Part shown: positions 45,551 through 58,717 of the stretch, one piece after another
How the letters are laid out: every line of letters begins with the position of its first letter
Position numbering within the stretch: the stretch's first letter is position 1
Source of the DNA: Chlorocebus sabaeus
Lineage: Eukaryota; Chordata; Mammalia; Primates; Cercopithecidae
DNA: 64,000 nucleotides
Assembly (NCBI RefSeq): GCF_047675955.1
Contig: NC_132913.1
Span: 73,279,236-73,343,235, forward strand
Direction: 5' to 3'
Notes under the pieces: generated by a model
The model's input: only the letters and a program-made list of their open reading frames with translations
Database searches by the model: none
Told to the model about the DNA's origin: nothing
Program-made: the position numbers and the translations under genes

Positions 45551-46610
45551 CTTTGTGGTTTTATCTGCCTTTGGTCTTTGGTGATGGTGACGTACTGATG
45601 GGGTTTTGGTGTGGGTGTCCTTCCTGTTTGTTAGTTTTCCTTGTAACAGTCAGGACCCTCAGCTGTAGGTCTGTTGGAGATTGCTTGAGGTCCACTCCAG
45701 ACCTTGTTTGCCTGGGTATCAGCAGCAGAGGCTGCAGAAGATAGAATATTGCTAAACAGCGAGTGTACCTGTCTGATTCTTGCTTTGGAAGCTTCCTCTC
45801 AGGGGTGTACTCCACCGTGTGAGGTGTGGGGTTGTGGGGTGTCAGTCTGCCCCTAGTGGTGGATGTCTCCCAGTTGGGCTACTCAGGGGTCAGGGACCCA
45901 CTTGAGCAGGCAGTCTGTCCATTCTCAGATTTCAGCCTCCATGTTGGGAGATCCACTGCTGTCTTCAAAGCTGTCAGAAAGAGTCGTTTGCATCTGCAGA
46001 GGTTTCTGCTGCTTTTGTTGTTGTTGTTGTTTAGCTGTGCCCTGTCCCCAGAGGTGGGTCTACAGACACAGGCAGGCCTCCTTGAGCTGCTGTGAGCTCT
46101 ACCCAGTTCGAGCTTCCCAGAGGCTTTGCTTACCTACTTAAGCCTCAGCAATGGTGGGCGCCCCTCCCCCAGCCTCGCTGCTGTGTTGCCTTTAGATCAG
46201 AAACCCCTACTGCTAGCAATGAGGGAGGCTCCGTGGGCATGGGACCCTCCTGGCCAGGTGTGGGATATAATCTCCTGGTGTGCCTCTTTGCTAAGACCCT
46301 TGGTAAAGCACAGTATTGGGGTGGGAGTTACCCAATTTTCCAGGTGTTGTGTGTCTCAGTTCCCCTGGCTAGGAAAAAGGATTCCCTTCCCCCTTGTGCT
46401 TCCCAGGTGAGGCGATGCCGCGCCCTGCTTCAGCTCTCGCTGGTCGGCTGCAGCAGTTGACCAGCACCGATTGTTCGGCACTCCCTAGTGAGATAAACCC
46501 AGTACCTCAGCTGAAAATGCAGAAATCACCTGTCTTCTGTATCACTCGCGCTGGGAGCTGTATACTGGAGCTGTTCCTATTCGGCCATTTGCTCCACCCC
46601 CCACCCCCAG
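45551..46610 (-). promoter_or_regulatory. L1 5' UTR, reverse strand
   Basis: About 1060 bases, GC-rich, with the family's sense promoter region. On the opposite (forward) strand it holds ORF0-position frames: 46092-46460 (122 codons, start MSSTQFELP) and 46126-46410 (94 codons). The YY1 core at the extreme 5' end has lost a base. Confidence 0.8.
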
Positions 46611-46621
46611 TACTTTATTTA
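46611..46621. repeat. Right target-site duplication of reverse L1
   Basis: tactttattta, matching 40366-40376. Confidence 0.75.
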
Positions 46622-48319
46622 AAGAAAGCATTGATTATCTATGACCCGTTCAAAGGTATTTGCTATTACACATTGAGGAAATGTTTTCTTAATTAAGGGA
46701 AAAAATTAATTTAAAAAATTTTGTTTGTTTGAAAGGTTATGACCAAGAAAGCTAATAGGTCTCTCAAAACAATTTTCACATAAAATTGGATTAATATATT
46801 GTTTATGTTATATATAAACACTGACCACTATAGATAATAATCTACTCATCATATTACTGATAAATCATAAATAATACAGATTTTATTATTTCTATTTAAT
46901 CTACTGTTAATAAGTACATCACAAATTCAAAAGACATACCTTACTTAATTTCCTATAAGTTTACCCTTGATATTGACAAATGTATGTCAATTGGGAATGA
47001 AAAATTATGCCACACTAAGGTTATCAATTTTGGTATAATAAAATTATACTTTTATCACTTAGTAAATTAAATAGTCTAACTAAGCTTGGGACTATCTCTG
47101 AGAAAATATAGATTTTTATATTATCATATTTCATGTGTGAATGAGGAAGAGACTTTTTCACTTGTCTTCATAATGATGGAAATTTCTTGACTGATTTCAA
47201 CACAGAATAAGAAGTAGAATTGCTGGATTCTAGGAAATGCACACGTTTTGTATTAGTAGGTACTGCCAGATCATTTTGTCTTTCACTAATTTTACTGCTG
47301 AATATGGAAACATTAAGTGGTACATAAAAGAATGTCTTGAGTTCTAGTCATGGCTTTCCCTGCTTGCATTATTTAGCAGAGACCTAACTTCCACTCCAGT
47401 TTATTTAATCACTCCTTACTTTGTTGATTCAGTGACATGAGAGCCCCAAATAGCCAGAGAGCCATATACCTTCAAGTTCATGCCAACCATTGTGTTCCCT
47501 GATAAAAGCATTCATCCCTTGCAAAATAACACGGTTAATCAAGCTTCAAGAAAGGGAATAAAATTGTTCAAGTGCTTTATTAAGTGAAACAGTAAAAGGA
47601 ATCTCTCCCACTTCCAACCCTTGATTTCAGACCCATATATTCTGACTAGATTTATCCAGTCAAATGTATCCAGTCAAATACAAATACTACAACCTGTAGG
47701 ACAGAAGCCCAACTTTGCAGGATGCTGTCTCTGAATGGCATAATAAATATCTTCAGTTGGCCACTCTTATGTTATGCAATGCCAGCTGCTTTAAAGTGAT
47801 AGAGTATAGGGCAGGACCAGTGAATTCAATTAGCATAAACTAATTATTTGGTGTACTTTGCTATAATATAATAACCATGTTCAGAAGTAAAGTTGTATGG
47901 GACAACATGGTAGTGAATAAATATTTTATAAGTTATCAAGTAGCTAGAAGAAGCATGGTAACCCAAAGAAGCAATACCTTAACTAGGCCAAGTGTTTATT
48001 TAATTGAAATAAACAACCACTCCTTTCAAATTAAGATGATTTCAATGATACTTAAATTCTATATGTAGTAGTCAAGTTTTGGGTTTAATCCTCAACTGTA
48101 ACAGAGCTTTTGTTATCTGCTTATGCCTTAACTGTATAAGACTGGCTACAATTTAAATACCTGACCTATTCATATTTCTTGTATACATTACTTAATATAG
48201 TCAGAATATGACGATTGCTAAATGTCATGGAGTCTCCAAAGGAAGTCAGTGAGTGGCAAAGGGTAATTAATTACCTATGTAGGACAGAGTGTGAAAGCTA
48301 GCAGACCTCTTTAGTATCA
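46622..48319. other. 1.7 kb without recognised features
   Basis: AT-rich, no gene or named repeat recognised. It directly follows the L1 insertion site. Confidence 0.4.
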
Positions 48320-50695
48320 TAGAAAATGATCTGATGTTCAATGCTGCACCTTCTTAGGATCCTCCCCCATCCCTCCTCCCCTGGTCACCACAGAAATAAG
48401 AGAATGAAGTCACAAATTAACCAATCCATGGGAGTGCTAGACTTTCCAAAGGAGATAATGAATTATATATCAGAGGAACTGAAGGATCCAGCCAAAATGT
48501 ACCAGAAGAAGCTGGCAGAGCATGTGTGGGACTGGATCCTGAGAGTGCTGATCAAGGAGAATAGAACATAAAGCTCTAAAAACCTGATTAGGGAGAGTCT
48601 ATTGATGTGGAGGCACTCTTCCATGATACAAATGTAAACATCCCGAAAAGTGCTAGCACGCTGCTAGGATGGATCTTGGAAGGTTGGACAAAGTGATGGT
48701 CCACAGGTGACTTGGAAATGCCAGTGTAGTCATAGGAGATGGTGGAAGAATGTATGAAAAGATTCAGAGAAGAGGATAAACTAAATGAGACTGGAAACCT
48801 GGTAAGATGTTTATGTTCTTCAAGAGAATTAGAAATTCAAGAAAAAACTTGTTTATCAAAGTAATAAAGAATGTGCTGGTGAGCAAGTCATCAGTACTGT
48901 CAAGAAGGTCAGTTGTGCACTCTTTGGATAAGGGATGACCATGAAAGATGCTGTTACCAGACTAGCCTACCTAAAAGCAATGGAAGGAATAAAATCCTGA
49001 AATAACAGAAATCAGGTGACAGTACCTAAAATTCAGAAACAAATTGGGCATAATTACCACAATAGCACCAAAGTTTTGAATGGCAACAAGGGGACCTTAT
49101 TGGTATGGCACTATGGAGACAGTTAATAGAACACAGCATCTCTAGAGAAAATATAGATGGAAATCAACAGATATAATTTTCACTGTGTACAACCAAAATA
49201 AATGCAGGATGAAAGATCAAAGGCTTAGGGTAGCCACCACAAAAGAAGTCAGTATTCTTTGCCTAATTTCTGTATCTAAGCTAGCTTTCAAGTCCCAAAG
49301 TAGGAAGAATCTTACAAAACCATAAAAAAGTGTATTTGATAAATATTTCCCCAGTCTTCTCCAAAGGGTAAATGTACAGAGAGGAAATGTACTAACAGTA
49401 TTTAAAGATCCTAAGGACTGTTTGAGTCCAAGTCAACATTAATATCTAGAACACAAATTTCAGTTATAATGGAAAGTTATGGTAGGCAAGTACTGAAGGT
49501 AATCCTGAGCCAGGATCAGTACAGAGTGGAACCACCAGGTCTTAGGACTCACCCAGTAGACATATAATCAATTTCCAAATGTGTAATTGAAATATACTTG
49601 GTGCTTGGCAGAATCCCCATATTGTTACCTGGATTATGGGGTAAGTTCTCTCATAGTGCAGAAGGCGAATCTGCAGCTTTGAAACTGCCCACTTGTTAAG
49701 TCAGCAAGCTAAAAACAATATCACTTCCTGGAGAAAATAGCAGAAATTAATGCAACTCTTAAAGATCTAAAAGGGTGCAGTGGTAGTTGCCCCCATTTTT
49801 ATTCCCAGTGAATTCATGAATTTGTCTACAACAAAAGCTCAGAGAGATCCTGAAGCCTGAAGGATAACAATGGATGATCACAAATTCATCCAAGAAGAAT
49901 TCGCAATTGGAGATTCTTTCCAGAATTACAGATCTTGCTACAGCTTATAACACAACACAAATATGTGGTAGCTCAAAGCTTTCAAGGATGAGGGTATGTA
50001 TTACCCTGCCAGGTCAGAGAAGTACACCAGCAGAGCTGTTAGCATGTGGAAAGTAGTAGTGGAAGAAGACAATAAGTGTCATCATGGTCCAGAAACCAAT
50101 TGGCAGTGACAGGGCTGTAGTTACTCCCACTAATATTATTTCTGTGTGTTTTTCTAAGAAACCAGAATGATAAAGGAGATATTTCCAGAAAGAGTGAAGT
50201 TAATATCTAGATCTGAGTAGTGCAAAGCGGGATTGGAAATGTATATTGCTGAGGTGGTATGCTGCTTGGTATCTCTGAGAATCAAGGTCCTAATTCCCCC
50301 AGCTGCTAGAAGGATTGTTTTCCAATGACTAATACCTAACTGCATCCCCAAAGAATTGTCCTTGCCCAAAGATTGCTGCTTTGCCCAAGGTTATGCCCCT
50401 TCTGCAGAGGCGTCTCACATCCAAGGACTTGCTAATAAGTGAGTACAAACCCTGGCTCCAGCTTCAGAGCTTGCTGTGAAATTGGCTGAGGCCTTTGTAG
50501 TAACAGTACAGCAGTTAAACTTCTTCCTCTGCCTAATCTTACTTTCCTTACTTCCTAACAGAGATCATTCCCTGGAGAACTACCCAGTAAAGTCATACAC
50601 ACAAATTTCCATTTTGGAGTCTCTTATCTCAGGAACCCAGCCTGAAATAAAGTCTGAGAAAACACCAATACATTCGGCAGTTGTGAGCGTATAGT
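48320..50695 (+). pseudogene. ERVL-type provirus internal remnant
   Basis: About 2.4 kb of heavily mutated endogenous retrovirus, ERVL class by resemblance (HERVL/HERV16-like). A gag-like block reads at 48341-48571 (LDFPKEIMNYI, KLAEHVWDWILRV) and stops there. Near 49040-49190 the text attgggcataattaccacaatagcacc and the caaggggaccttattggtatggcac block fit the gag-pol region. 49770-50080 resembles the start of the reverse transcriptase. No frame spans a domain, and no paired LTRs were identified at the ends. The element is long dead; identification is from remembered family features. Confidence 0.6.
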
Positions 50696-51384
50696 GACTA
50701 TCAAAGGGGAACTCATCTGGTTCTGCTTCTCACAAAGAAAACTACAGTTTGTTAATTTTTCTAGTTTATCCACTAATATAGTCATAAAACTGGACGCATA
50801 AATAACAAAATGAAATTCAGGGGTTGGCATTTTTTCTTTCTAGATTAGAAACTATTTCTAAATTCATGTAAGTTTAAAATATTTCTCATAAATAGTAAGA
50901 GAAATTATTTTATTGTCTCCACTTAGCAGCAACCTTTTAAAAATCAAACTGATAAATGATGCAATTTGTGATTAATCAGTTGATCCCCAGAAGAACAGTT
51001 TTTAAATATTTCTATAGTTAATTCAAAAACTTTATAACTGATTACATAGCAAAGCAATTACAATACAAAAATATAAATGCAATTCAGTCTATTCCATCAC
51101 TATTCACTTATGTTTCCTCTATAAATGTGACTTACTGATTCTGAATTTGTCACCATCAAAACAATCCTATCTATATGTATTATATAAAATTGCTATTATA
51201 TTGCAAAGGCAAAATAATATGTTAAGTAGTAAAGTGGTTTTGAAACAGCATATGAATCACATATTTCAGTTTCACTGAGATATATTCAGAATAATTCAAT
51301 GTTTACAATCGAAAGACGAGAAAGTGCAGGGATTTTTTTTCATTGTTAATGTACCAACATCATTCAGTTCAGAACAAATGGTTC
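50696..51384. other. Unassigned AT-rich sequence
   Basis: Nothing recognised. Confidence 0.4.
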
Positions 51385-51720
51385 TGACACAATTGCATAT
51401 CTACATGCAAAAGAAAGAAGATGGTCTCCTAGCCCACTTGATATAGAAAACTAAATCAAAATGGATCAGAGGCTAAACTTAAGTGCTAAAACTATAAAAA
51501 CTCATAAAAGAAAGCAGAAGAGTAAATTTCATAACTTTGGATTCAACAATGATGTGTCCTTAGAAACAACACAAAAAAGACAAGCTACAAAATAAAAAGA
51601 TAGGTAAATTGAACTTTATCAAAATTAAAATGTTTTGGACTTTAAAGTACATCATCATGAAAGGGTATAGACAACCACCAAATCAGAGAAAATATTTGCC
51701 TATTAAAACTAAAGAAAAGG
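51385..51720 (+). mobile_element. Old L1M fragment (ORF2 C-terminal part)
   Basis: catatctacatgcaaaagaaagaagatgg, then aatcaaaatggatcagaggctaaacttaagtgctaaaactataaaaactc, then attgaactttatcaaaattaaaatgttttg and agagaaaatatttgcc, in L1 ORF2 order. It may extend to about 51780. Confidence 0.78.
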
Positions 51721-52942
51721 TACTTTGTAAACTTTTTCAAAAATTAAGAATGTGAATAGTATAAAAAGACTAAAAGGTAATAATTTTACACAGAAATACA
51801 ATATAGATTTAAAATATGTACATACAAATGGCAAGGTTTCTGTTTCAGCAGAGAGAACCTAGAAAAAGTAAGAAAAAAATTTGTACAGGACTTTGGTGAA
51901 AATTAGTTGCTTTAAAATTAAAATCCTACAATTTTAACCAACTTCATTGTGACATTTTGATTTTAAGGGAATTTTACTTTTTTTAGGAACAGAAACTCAG
52001 GACACATACCAGAGTGATAAAAATATTGGCTTTGATCCTTCTCAGCATGCAAAGAAAATTGAAAGCATGTCAAAGTTAAGGACACTGGGGAGCATCTAAT
52101 GAGAAAAACGTTCTCTGAACTTCGGAAAAAAATCAAAGGTACTTCATATTCTTGTAGATAGAAATGTTCTGTTTCTGAAATCTGATATTAGTGCATAATC
52201 TCATAAAGTAGTACAAAGTATAAATTATGTCCTATGAAAATACTGTTTAAAATGACAATTTGAAAATGTAATGAAGTATTAATATATGATATGACAGAAT
52301 ATTGCTAAACTACAGGTATTCTCTTATATCTAGCTAAAGAACTCTATGATTAATGCACCAAGGAGAAAATTCTGGCAAAGCAATGTGTTCAAATCTCTGT
52401 TTATAATTCCTCCATTGAAATCTAGGCTTGATTGGATACACAATTATAAATTCTTATACCATTATCTAAACTTGGTTTTATTGTGTCTCACGGTTTACAG
52501 AAAGTAGTAACAAAAAACTCAATTTTCTACCTGCAATGTATCTACTTTGTGAAATTTCCAATGATCTTCTTTTAAAATTCTAGTCTCTGGATTCATAAAT
52601 TATAATATAGTAACTGAATTAAAGTCATTTAATACAGGAAAATCATTCCAAATCAAAAGGAATGGAGGTTGAAATATTGCAAAGGAAATAAAAAGGGTAA
52701 GAATCTAAAATATTGTTTGAATATGCAAAACCAAGACATTCACACCTACAATGTAATTGTATTACAATGTGGCTCTATAATATACTCCAGAAATTACACA
52801 AATACATGGAATATCATGTGGTTCCTTATAAACTCTGATTTCAATAGCAGGACTAAGATAACCAATTTACACACAGTGGAATGAGCATGAGCCTCACTTG
52901 GCTTTTTTTCTCTCTCTCTCTATTAAATGGCACATCTTTATA
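51721..52942. other. Unassigned AT-rich sequence
   Basis: Nothing recognised apart from a short CT run at about 52908-52921. Confidence 0.4.
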
Positions 52943-54415
52943 CAGGCATACCTCATGTTATAGTGCTTTACTTTATTGTATTTCACAGATATTGTGGTTG
53001 TTACAAATTGACAGGTTGTAGCAACAATGCATTGAGCAAGTCTATTGCACCATTTTTCCAATAGTATGTGCTCATTTCATGTTTCTGTGTCACATTATGG
53101 AAATTCTCGCAATTTTTTCATACATTTTCACTATTGCTATATCTGTTATGGAGATCTGTGATAGATGATATTTGATATTACTATTGTAGTTGTTTTGGAA
53201 TGTCACACACTGTTCATGTAAGATAGCAAACTTAATTGATAAACATTTTGTGTGTTCTGACTGCTCTACCAGCCAGTCATTCCCATGTTTCTCTTCCTCT
53301 TTTTGGCTCTCCCTATTCCCTGTAATACAACCATATTTAAATTAGGGCAATTAATAACCCTACAATATCCTCTAAGTGGTCAAGTAAAAGGAAGAGTCTC
53401 ACATCTTTCATTTTAAATCAAAAGCTAGAAATATATTAAGCTTAATAGTTTCTAGCTTTTTGAAGCTAGCTTTTCTAGCTCTAGAGAGTCATATGAAAGC
53501 CAAGATAGGCTGAAAGCTAGGGCTTTTGTGCCAAAGAGTTAGGCAAGTTATGAAGGCAAAGGAAAAGTTCTTGAAGGAAAATAAGAGAGCTACACCAGTG
53601 AACACATGAATGAAAAAAAGTAGAACAGCCTTGTTGTTGATATGGAGAAAGTTTTAGTGGTATGAACAGATTTATCAAACCAGTCACAATATTCCCTTAA
53701 GCCAAAGCCTAATCTAGAGCAAGGCCCTAACTCTTCAATTCTATGAAGGCTGAGGAAACTTCAGAAGAAAGTTTGAAGCTAGCAGAGGTTGGTTCATTAT
53801 GTTTAAGAAAAGAGGCTTTCTCCATAACAGAAAAGTGTAAAGCACAGAAATAACTGCTGATGTAGAAGCTGCAGCAAGTTATTCAGAAGATCCAGCTAAG
53901 ATCACTGATAACAGTGGCTACACTCAATAACAAATTTTCCATGTGGACAAAACAGCCTTACATTAGAAGATGCCACTTAAGACTTTAATAGGTAGAGAGA
54001 AGTCAATGCCTGGCTTTAAAGCTTCAAAGGACAGGCTGACTCTTGTTAGGTGCTAATGCAGGTGGCGATTTTAAGTTGAATCCAATATTCATTTACTACT
54101 CCAAAAATCCTAAGGTTCTTAAGGATTATGCTAAATCTACCCAGCCTGTGCTCTACAAATGGAACAACAAAGGCTGGAGGAGAGCATGTCTGTTTATAGC
54201 ATGATTTAACAAATATTTTAACCGTTCTATTGAGACTTACTGCTCAGAAAAAAGTATTCCTTTCAAAATATTACTGTTCATTGATCATGAACCTAGTCTT
54301 TCAAGAGTTTTGATGGGGATGTACAAGAAGATTAATGTTGTTTTTATGCTTGCTAACACATTTATTCTGCATAGATGAAGGAGTAATTTCAAATTTCAAT
54401 TCTTATTTTTTCAGA
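52943..54415 (+). mobile_element. Tigger1 DNA transposon, 3'-truncated
   Basis: Starts with the Tigger1 terminal repeat caggcatacctcatgttatag directly after a TA dinucleotide, the target of pogo/Tc1-mariner elements. The 5' UTR continues (gtgctcatttcatgtttctgtgtcac; gatctgtgatagatgat; gtgttctgactgctctaccagcc) into the transposase region. Sequence is lost after about 54415, roughly two thirds into the transposase. The right terminal repeat is absent. Confidence 0.92.
53362..54415 (+). pseudogene. Tigger1 transposase remnant
   Basis: Pogo-family transposase, related to CENP-B. The usual start codon context is degraded (atcctctaagtggtcaagtaaaagg with no ATG). The N-terminal CENP-B-like DNA-binding region and the start of the DDE catalytic domain can be followed. 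At the first catalytic block, the usual VDET reads VDKT (near 53934). Further blocks (ctttaaagcttcaaaggacaggctgactc; ctgtgctctacaaatggaacaacaaa) run to the truncation. Multiple indels and stops; no function. Confidence 0.88.
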
Positions 54416-54429
54416 ATAAGATCTATCTT

Positions 54430-56450
54430 GGTGTTTTCAACATGTGTCTGGTGAATAATTTATCTTTAATAGTAGCTATGTTCAGAAGAGAAGGAAATGG
54501 ATCAAGGGTAGAGAATTTAGACTAGTTAAGGAGAGTCTTCTATAATAGTTCAGGATGATGCCTTTAGACCAAAGTGATAGCACTGGAAGTAATGAGAAGA
54601 CATTTTATTTTAGCAATATTTTGAAAGTAGAGTTAAAGGTGAATTTGGACAATGGAGTTGAGGTATGAGAAGAAAAAAGGAGTAAAAAATGACCTAGCTT
54701 TAAGATATGAGCAACTGTCAACTGAATTGGGGATGGATATGGGAGATATAAGTTTGGGTGAGGGAGGATCAATATCAGCAGCTTAGTGTGAAAGATGATA
54801 AGCCTTATTTGTCTTTTGATACCCAAAGATCATAAGCCATATTTAAGGTTCAAGGTATCAATCCTGAGCTAGTAACATAATTTTGGTTAGGATCAGAATA
54901 GATAATATTTAAAATCTTAAGACTGGATAAGTTCATATAGAGAGTGAGAATAGATAGAAAGACTAAGTTTGAAACAAAGCCCTGAACACTCCAGAAGTAA
55001 TAGATGAGGAAGACGAAAGCAAGCATAACAAACAAAGGAGACACAGAATAGTTGACCAAAAAAAAAAAAAAAAAAAAAAAGGCAGGGAAATGAGGTCAGT
55101 ATTATCAAAGCCAAGAAAGAATTACCAATAGTGCCAAGAGCTACTGAAAGGTCAAGGAAAAGGAGGACTGTGAATTTTCCATAGGAATTGTCAATATAGG
55201 AGCCATTGGTATCCCTAATAAGAGTAATTTCATAGAGATATGAAGGTCATTTTCTGACTTAAGTGTATTCAAGAGATTAGTGAGAGTAAGGAGGAAATAA
55301 AACTCTGTAAGCAGATAAAATTCTTTCAAAACATTTTCTGTAATGGACAAGAGGGAAATTGAACCATAATTGGAGGCAAAGTAAAGTAATTTATAAAGTT
55401 TTTAAGAAGGAAGAAATATTATTACTATTATGTTTATTGGAATGACTCAAAATAAAAGGAAAAATTAATGATGTAGGACAGAAAGAGAAGAAAATTCTTG
55501 GGGTAATGACTTTGAGTAGGCAAGACAGGATGAGATCCAGTACACAAGTGGAGTGTTTAACTTTAGGATTGTAGATTGGAACAGGAAAAATGTATCTGTG
55601 GTAAGAGCAGGAACACAGATACAGGTAGATGGGCAGTTTTGGTGCTGGCAGCTTATAGGAGACACTTTCTGATTCCTTCTTCTTCTTTTCCTCCTCCTCA
55701 TTCTCCTCCTTTTCCTCTGCCTTCTAGGTAGGAAGCATGGTCATTAGCAGAGAGTAAGCATGGGGGAGATAGTGTTGGAAGTTTGAGGAGGTAAAGGTGA
55801 GAAGCAGGCCTCTTGGAGAGTGGTAGAATTAATAATCTAGGAAATCATAGTCTGATTTCTGAGTAGCATGAGAAGTTCACTTGAACTTTATGGTCATGAA
55901 TCAGAACTAGACAGCATGTTTGTGTGTTCCTTCCATGTTGAAGAACGACAGTGAATTGGAAACTATTATTTTCAAGAAATTATTGGGAGTGCTTTGGGAT
56001 TTACAAGTGAGATTGTTTTGGTGTAGTTTGATGATACGAGATTTAAAGCTGAACATTTCAGGAAGATGAAAATATGTTATGGAAGTAACAGTAAAGAGCA
56101 GTTATCTACCATATGTTTAGACCCAGTAGCAGGAGGAGAAAAGAAGGAGAAAATTATTCACCACTTGAGAGAGCTGCAGGACAAACAATGGCATCATGAA
56201 AATACTGGGTGTCAGAGAATGAATTTTTAAAAATACTATCCCAAAGTGACTGGTGATATAGGAGATTTTACTGATGACTTAACTTGAGTTTCAGATGGCA
56301 GAATGAAAGAGAGTTAAGCAATGGATCAGGATGCAGGATGGATCAGAAAAGATTATGTACAAGAGCCATATGGGAATGAGTGCCTAAGTTTGAGAGCAAC
56401 TTTGGAGTTCAGTGGCAAGCTAGAGTGAGCTCATAAAAGGCTGATACTCT
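54430..56450 (-). mobile_element. L2 LINE, antisense ORF2 (RT) remnant
   Basis: On the reverse strand this matches L2 ORF2 around the reverse transcriptase. The block at 55130-55260 (complement of ctactgaaaggtcaagg...ggtcattttctgac) corresponds to the L2 segment encoding LLDLSAAFDTVDH. 54650-54960 corresponds to the YADD-containing stretch. 55480-55830 (gatgagatccagtacacaag; ggaggtaaaggtgagaag) corresponds to the N-terminal RT side. Old and very diverged; no frame remains. An A run of about 24 at 55059-55080 lies inside it. Confidence 0.68.
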
Positions 56451-58355
56451 AGCAGCTCACAAGAGCCAAGTCTACAATTTTCAGGAATTTCATGAACCAG
56501 TTACTAAATGTGGTCATTTTTCAATGTTAACTTGTATAAATTTATAATTAAATAAACCATGTTAAGATGGGAAAGAATAAATATTCAAAAGTAATTACTT
56601 TCCAATAATTTTACTACATTTTACTGTTATCTGTGCTCTTGAGGGTTATTTACATCTATTTGATCTGTATGATAGGAATATTATACAGTGGTGAGCTACT
56701 GCATACTTCTTCCAAACTCTGTGTTCAGTGATGTCAGTTTGGTTGATTAAAACAGACAATAGTAAGAAATTGATAAATGCAACAGATGAGACTTTATTCA
56801 TTGTTTTGTTGATTTTCTAGACATAAAAATATGGAGTAAAATTTAATACAGGTGTCTTGTCTAGTGCTGAAGTGAAAGAGGTTTCAGTTTAATCAACAAA
56901 ATATTGTTGAGGGTGAGAATTAGTTTAACAGTAGAACACATATGAAATATAAAGAAAATAAATTTATTGGATAATGAGTTAAAGGATTGGGAACCAATTC
57001 CATTTGTGAAATCATGTTTGAATTTCAAACAGAGATAGACTATAGGAAAGCATTTGGCAATAATTGACAAAAGCATTCTATGAAAATCAATTAAGTATAT
57101 GGAACTTAAAATAAAAAATATTGTGTTTTTATAATTATTTTTAAATCATCTATTGCAGTTCTTTCTTATTAGTAAAATTTTTATAAACTCTGGGACATGT
57201 ATACATATCAGATATATACATACACACACATATGTGTATATATAATAAAGTATATATATACACACTTTATTTCAGAGAGCTTATTATGAAGCATTTACCA
57301 GCATACCATTCCTGGAGCTAACATAAGTAGGGGTGACTAATGGTACAACAAAATTAGTCCTGGTGATGCAAAGCTAGGTAGAGGTGACATGGCTATGAGG
57401 ATGGAAGCTAGGAAATGTGACAAGAGTTTGGCAGGTATGTCAAGCCTTCTGGGGTTAATGATGCTAGTTGAGATTTGTTGTCCTGTGGATATAGGATAGT
57501 GGGGCCTTACTCCTAAAACAGGGCCTTCTTTTGACCTCTGCAAATAGTAGCATGCAGAGAGTCGGTCTTGCTCTGAGACAATTTTTTTTAAATTAACTTT
57601 GTACATAATTTTGTTTTAGGTATTTATCTTCTTTTAGCATATTAGTTGGGTTTTGCTTTGTGTTTCATTATAATAGCACTTTTTGAATAGATTTATTTCA
57701 CCAATTTTGATTTATAAATATAAAATATATTTGGTTTCAGTTCTGTCATCATATTTTACATTGTACTTCATTTTTTATTGATTTTTTAAAAACTTTCCAC
57801 TAAATGTTTGACATATTCTGTGTTTCTGTTGATATATTTATATTTTTGTTCTAGTGGCTACATTTAAGTATAACTTTTTAGAATATATTATTTTGTTATT
57901 TTAGTAACATATATTAATTTATGAAGAACAAAGATAAAATGCATATATTTCCACATTCTATATATTCTTATTCTCTCTACCACTCAGTTTTAGTTTATTT
58001 TTTATTTTAGTGGTTACACTATAAATGCAGACAAATTTCTATTATTTGATGTGTGAGTTTTAATACATATCTTCTAGTTTCTCCTTCTAAAACATGCAGA
58101 AATTAGCATATTTACACTGTCTGCCTGGTTCTTTCTTTCTCCTCCTGTTGATTTTTGTTCTTTTTATCTTTTTTACTCAGCACAGTTTAAAATATGCATC
58201 TATATTATAATCATAATACTTACATTAGTTTTAGCCTCGTCCTATAGTTAAATGAGTTAGATTATCACCCTCAGACCCTTCAGTGTAGTTTCTCAAACCA
58301 TTTCCTGCCTGAACCTCCCCTCCTGCTAATTTAAGACAGGATTATGGAATCTTTA
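56451..58355. other. 1.9 kb mostly unassigned
   Basis: Includes a TA/CA-rich patch at about 57195-57265 (atatacatacacacacatatgtgtatatat). 57290-57605 holds a reverse-strand open frame of 89 codons that I cannot assign. The rest is AT-rich with nothing recognised. Confidence 0.4.
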
Positions 58356-58394
58356 TGTATTCATTAGGATTCTCTAGAAAAATAGACAACAGAA

Positions 58395-58402
58395 AGATAG
58401 AT

Positions 58403-58445
<43 letters not shown>
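58395..58445. repeat. (GATA)n microsatellite
   Basis: GATA array with one gatgata interruption, about 40 bases inside LTR-like copy C, the same relative position as the arrays in copies A and B. Confidence 0.95.
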
Positions 58446-58704
58446 GACAGGTAGATATTACAGGAAATTGGCTCACATGATTATGGTAGATGACAAGTCT
58501 AAGATCTGCAGAGCTAATGACCCATTTAAGTATGAAGGTTGCTGTAGAACCAGGAGAAGCTGACATTCTGGTGCAAAGGCGTTCAGAGAGGAGAATTCTC
58601 TCTTACTAGGAGGTGGGTCAAATTTTTGTTCTGTTTAGGCCTTTGATACGATGAGACACACCCACATTGTAGAGGACACTTTATTTTATTCAGTCAACTA
58701 ATTT

Positions 58705-58717
58705 AAATGTTAATCTC
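58705..58717. repeat. 13-base direct repeat flanking an ERV insertion
   Basis: aaatgttaatctc at 58705-58717 and 59931-59943, thirteen of thirteen. Confidence 0.8.

Larger units (their letters stand above)
40377..46610 (-). mobile_element. Full-length L1, reverse strand, with probable 3' transduction
   Basis: Complete L1 order on the reverse strand: 5' UTR (46610-45551), ORF1, spacer, ORF2, 3' UTR ending near 40452. It shares subfamily features with the copy at 6248-12399, including the tandem gttgatgggtgc duplication in the 3' UTR. The tail region is compound: A-rich tract, about 35 bases of unique sequence with its own AATAAA, then a second A-rich tract and the duplication. The 5' end has caaatggccg where the YY1 site should read caagatggccg. 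Both ORFs are broken. Confidence 0.95.

Noticed and set aside
48341..48571. 76-codon frame as a small host gene
   Set aside because: Residues match the gag-like part of an ERVL remnant, and neighbouring text is also ERVL-like.
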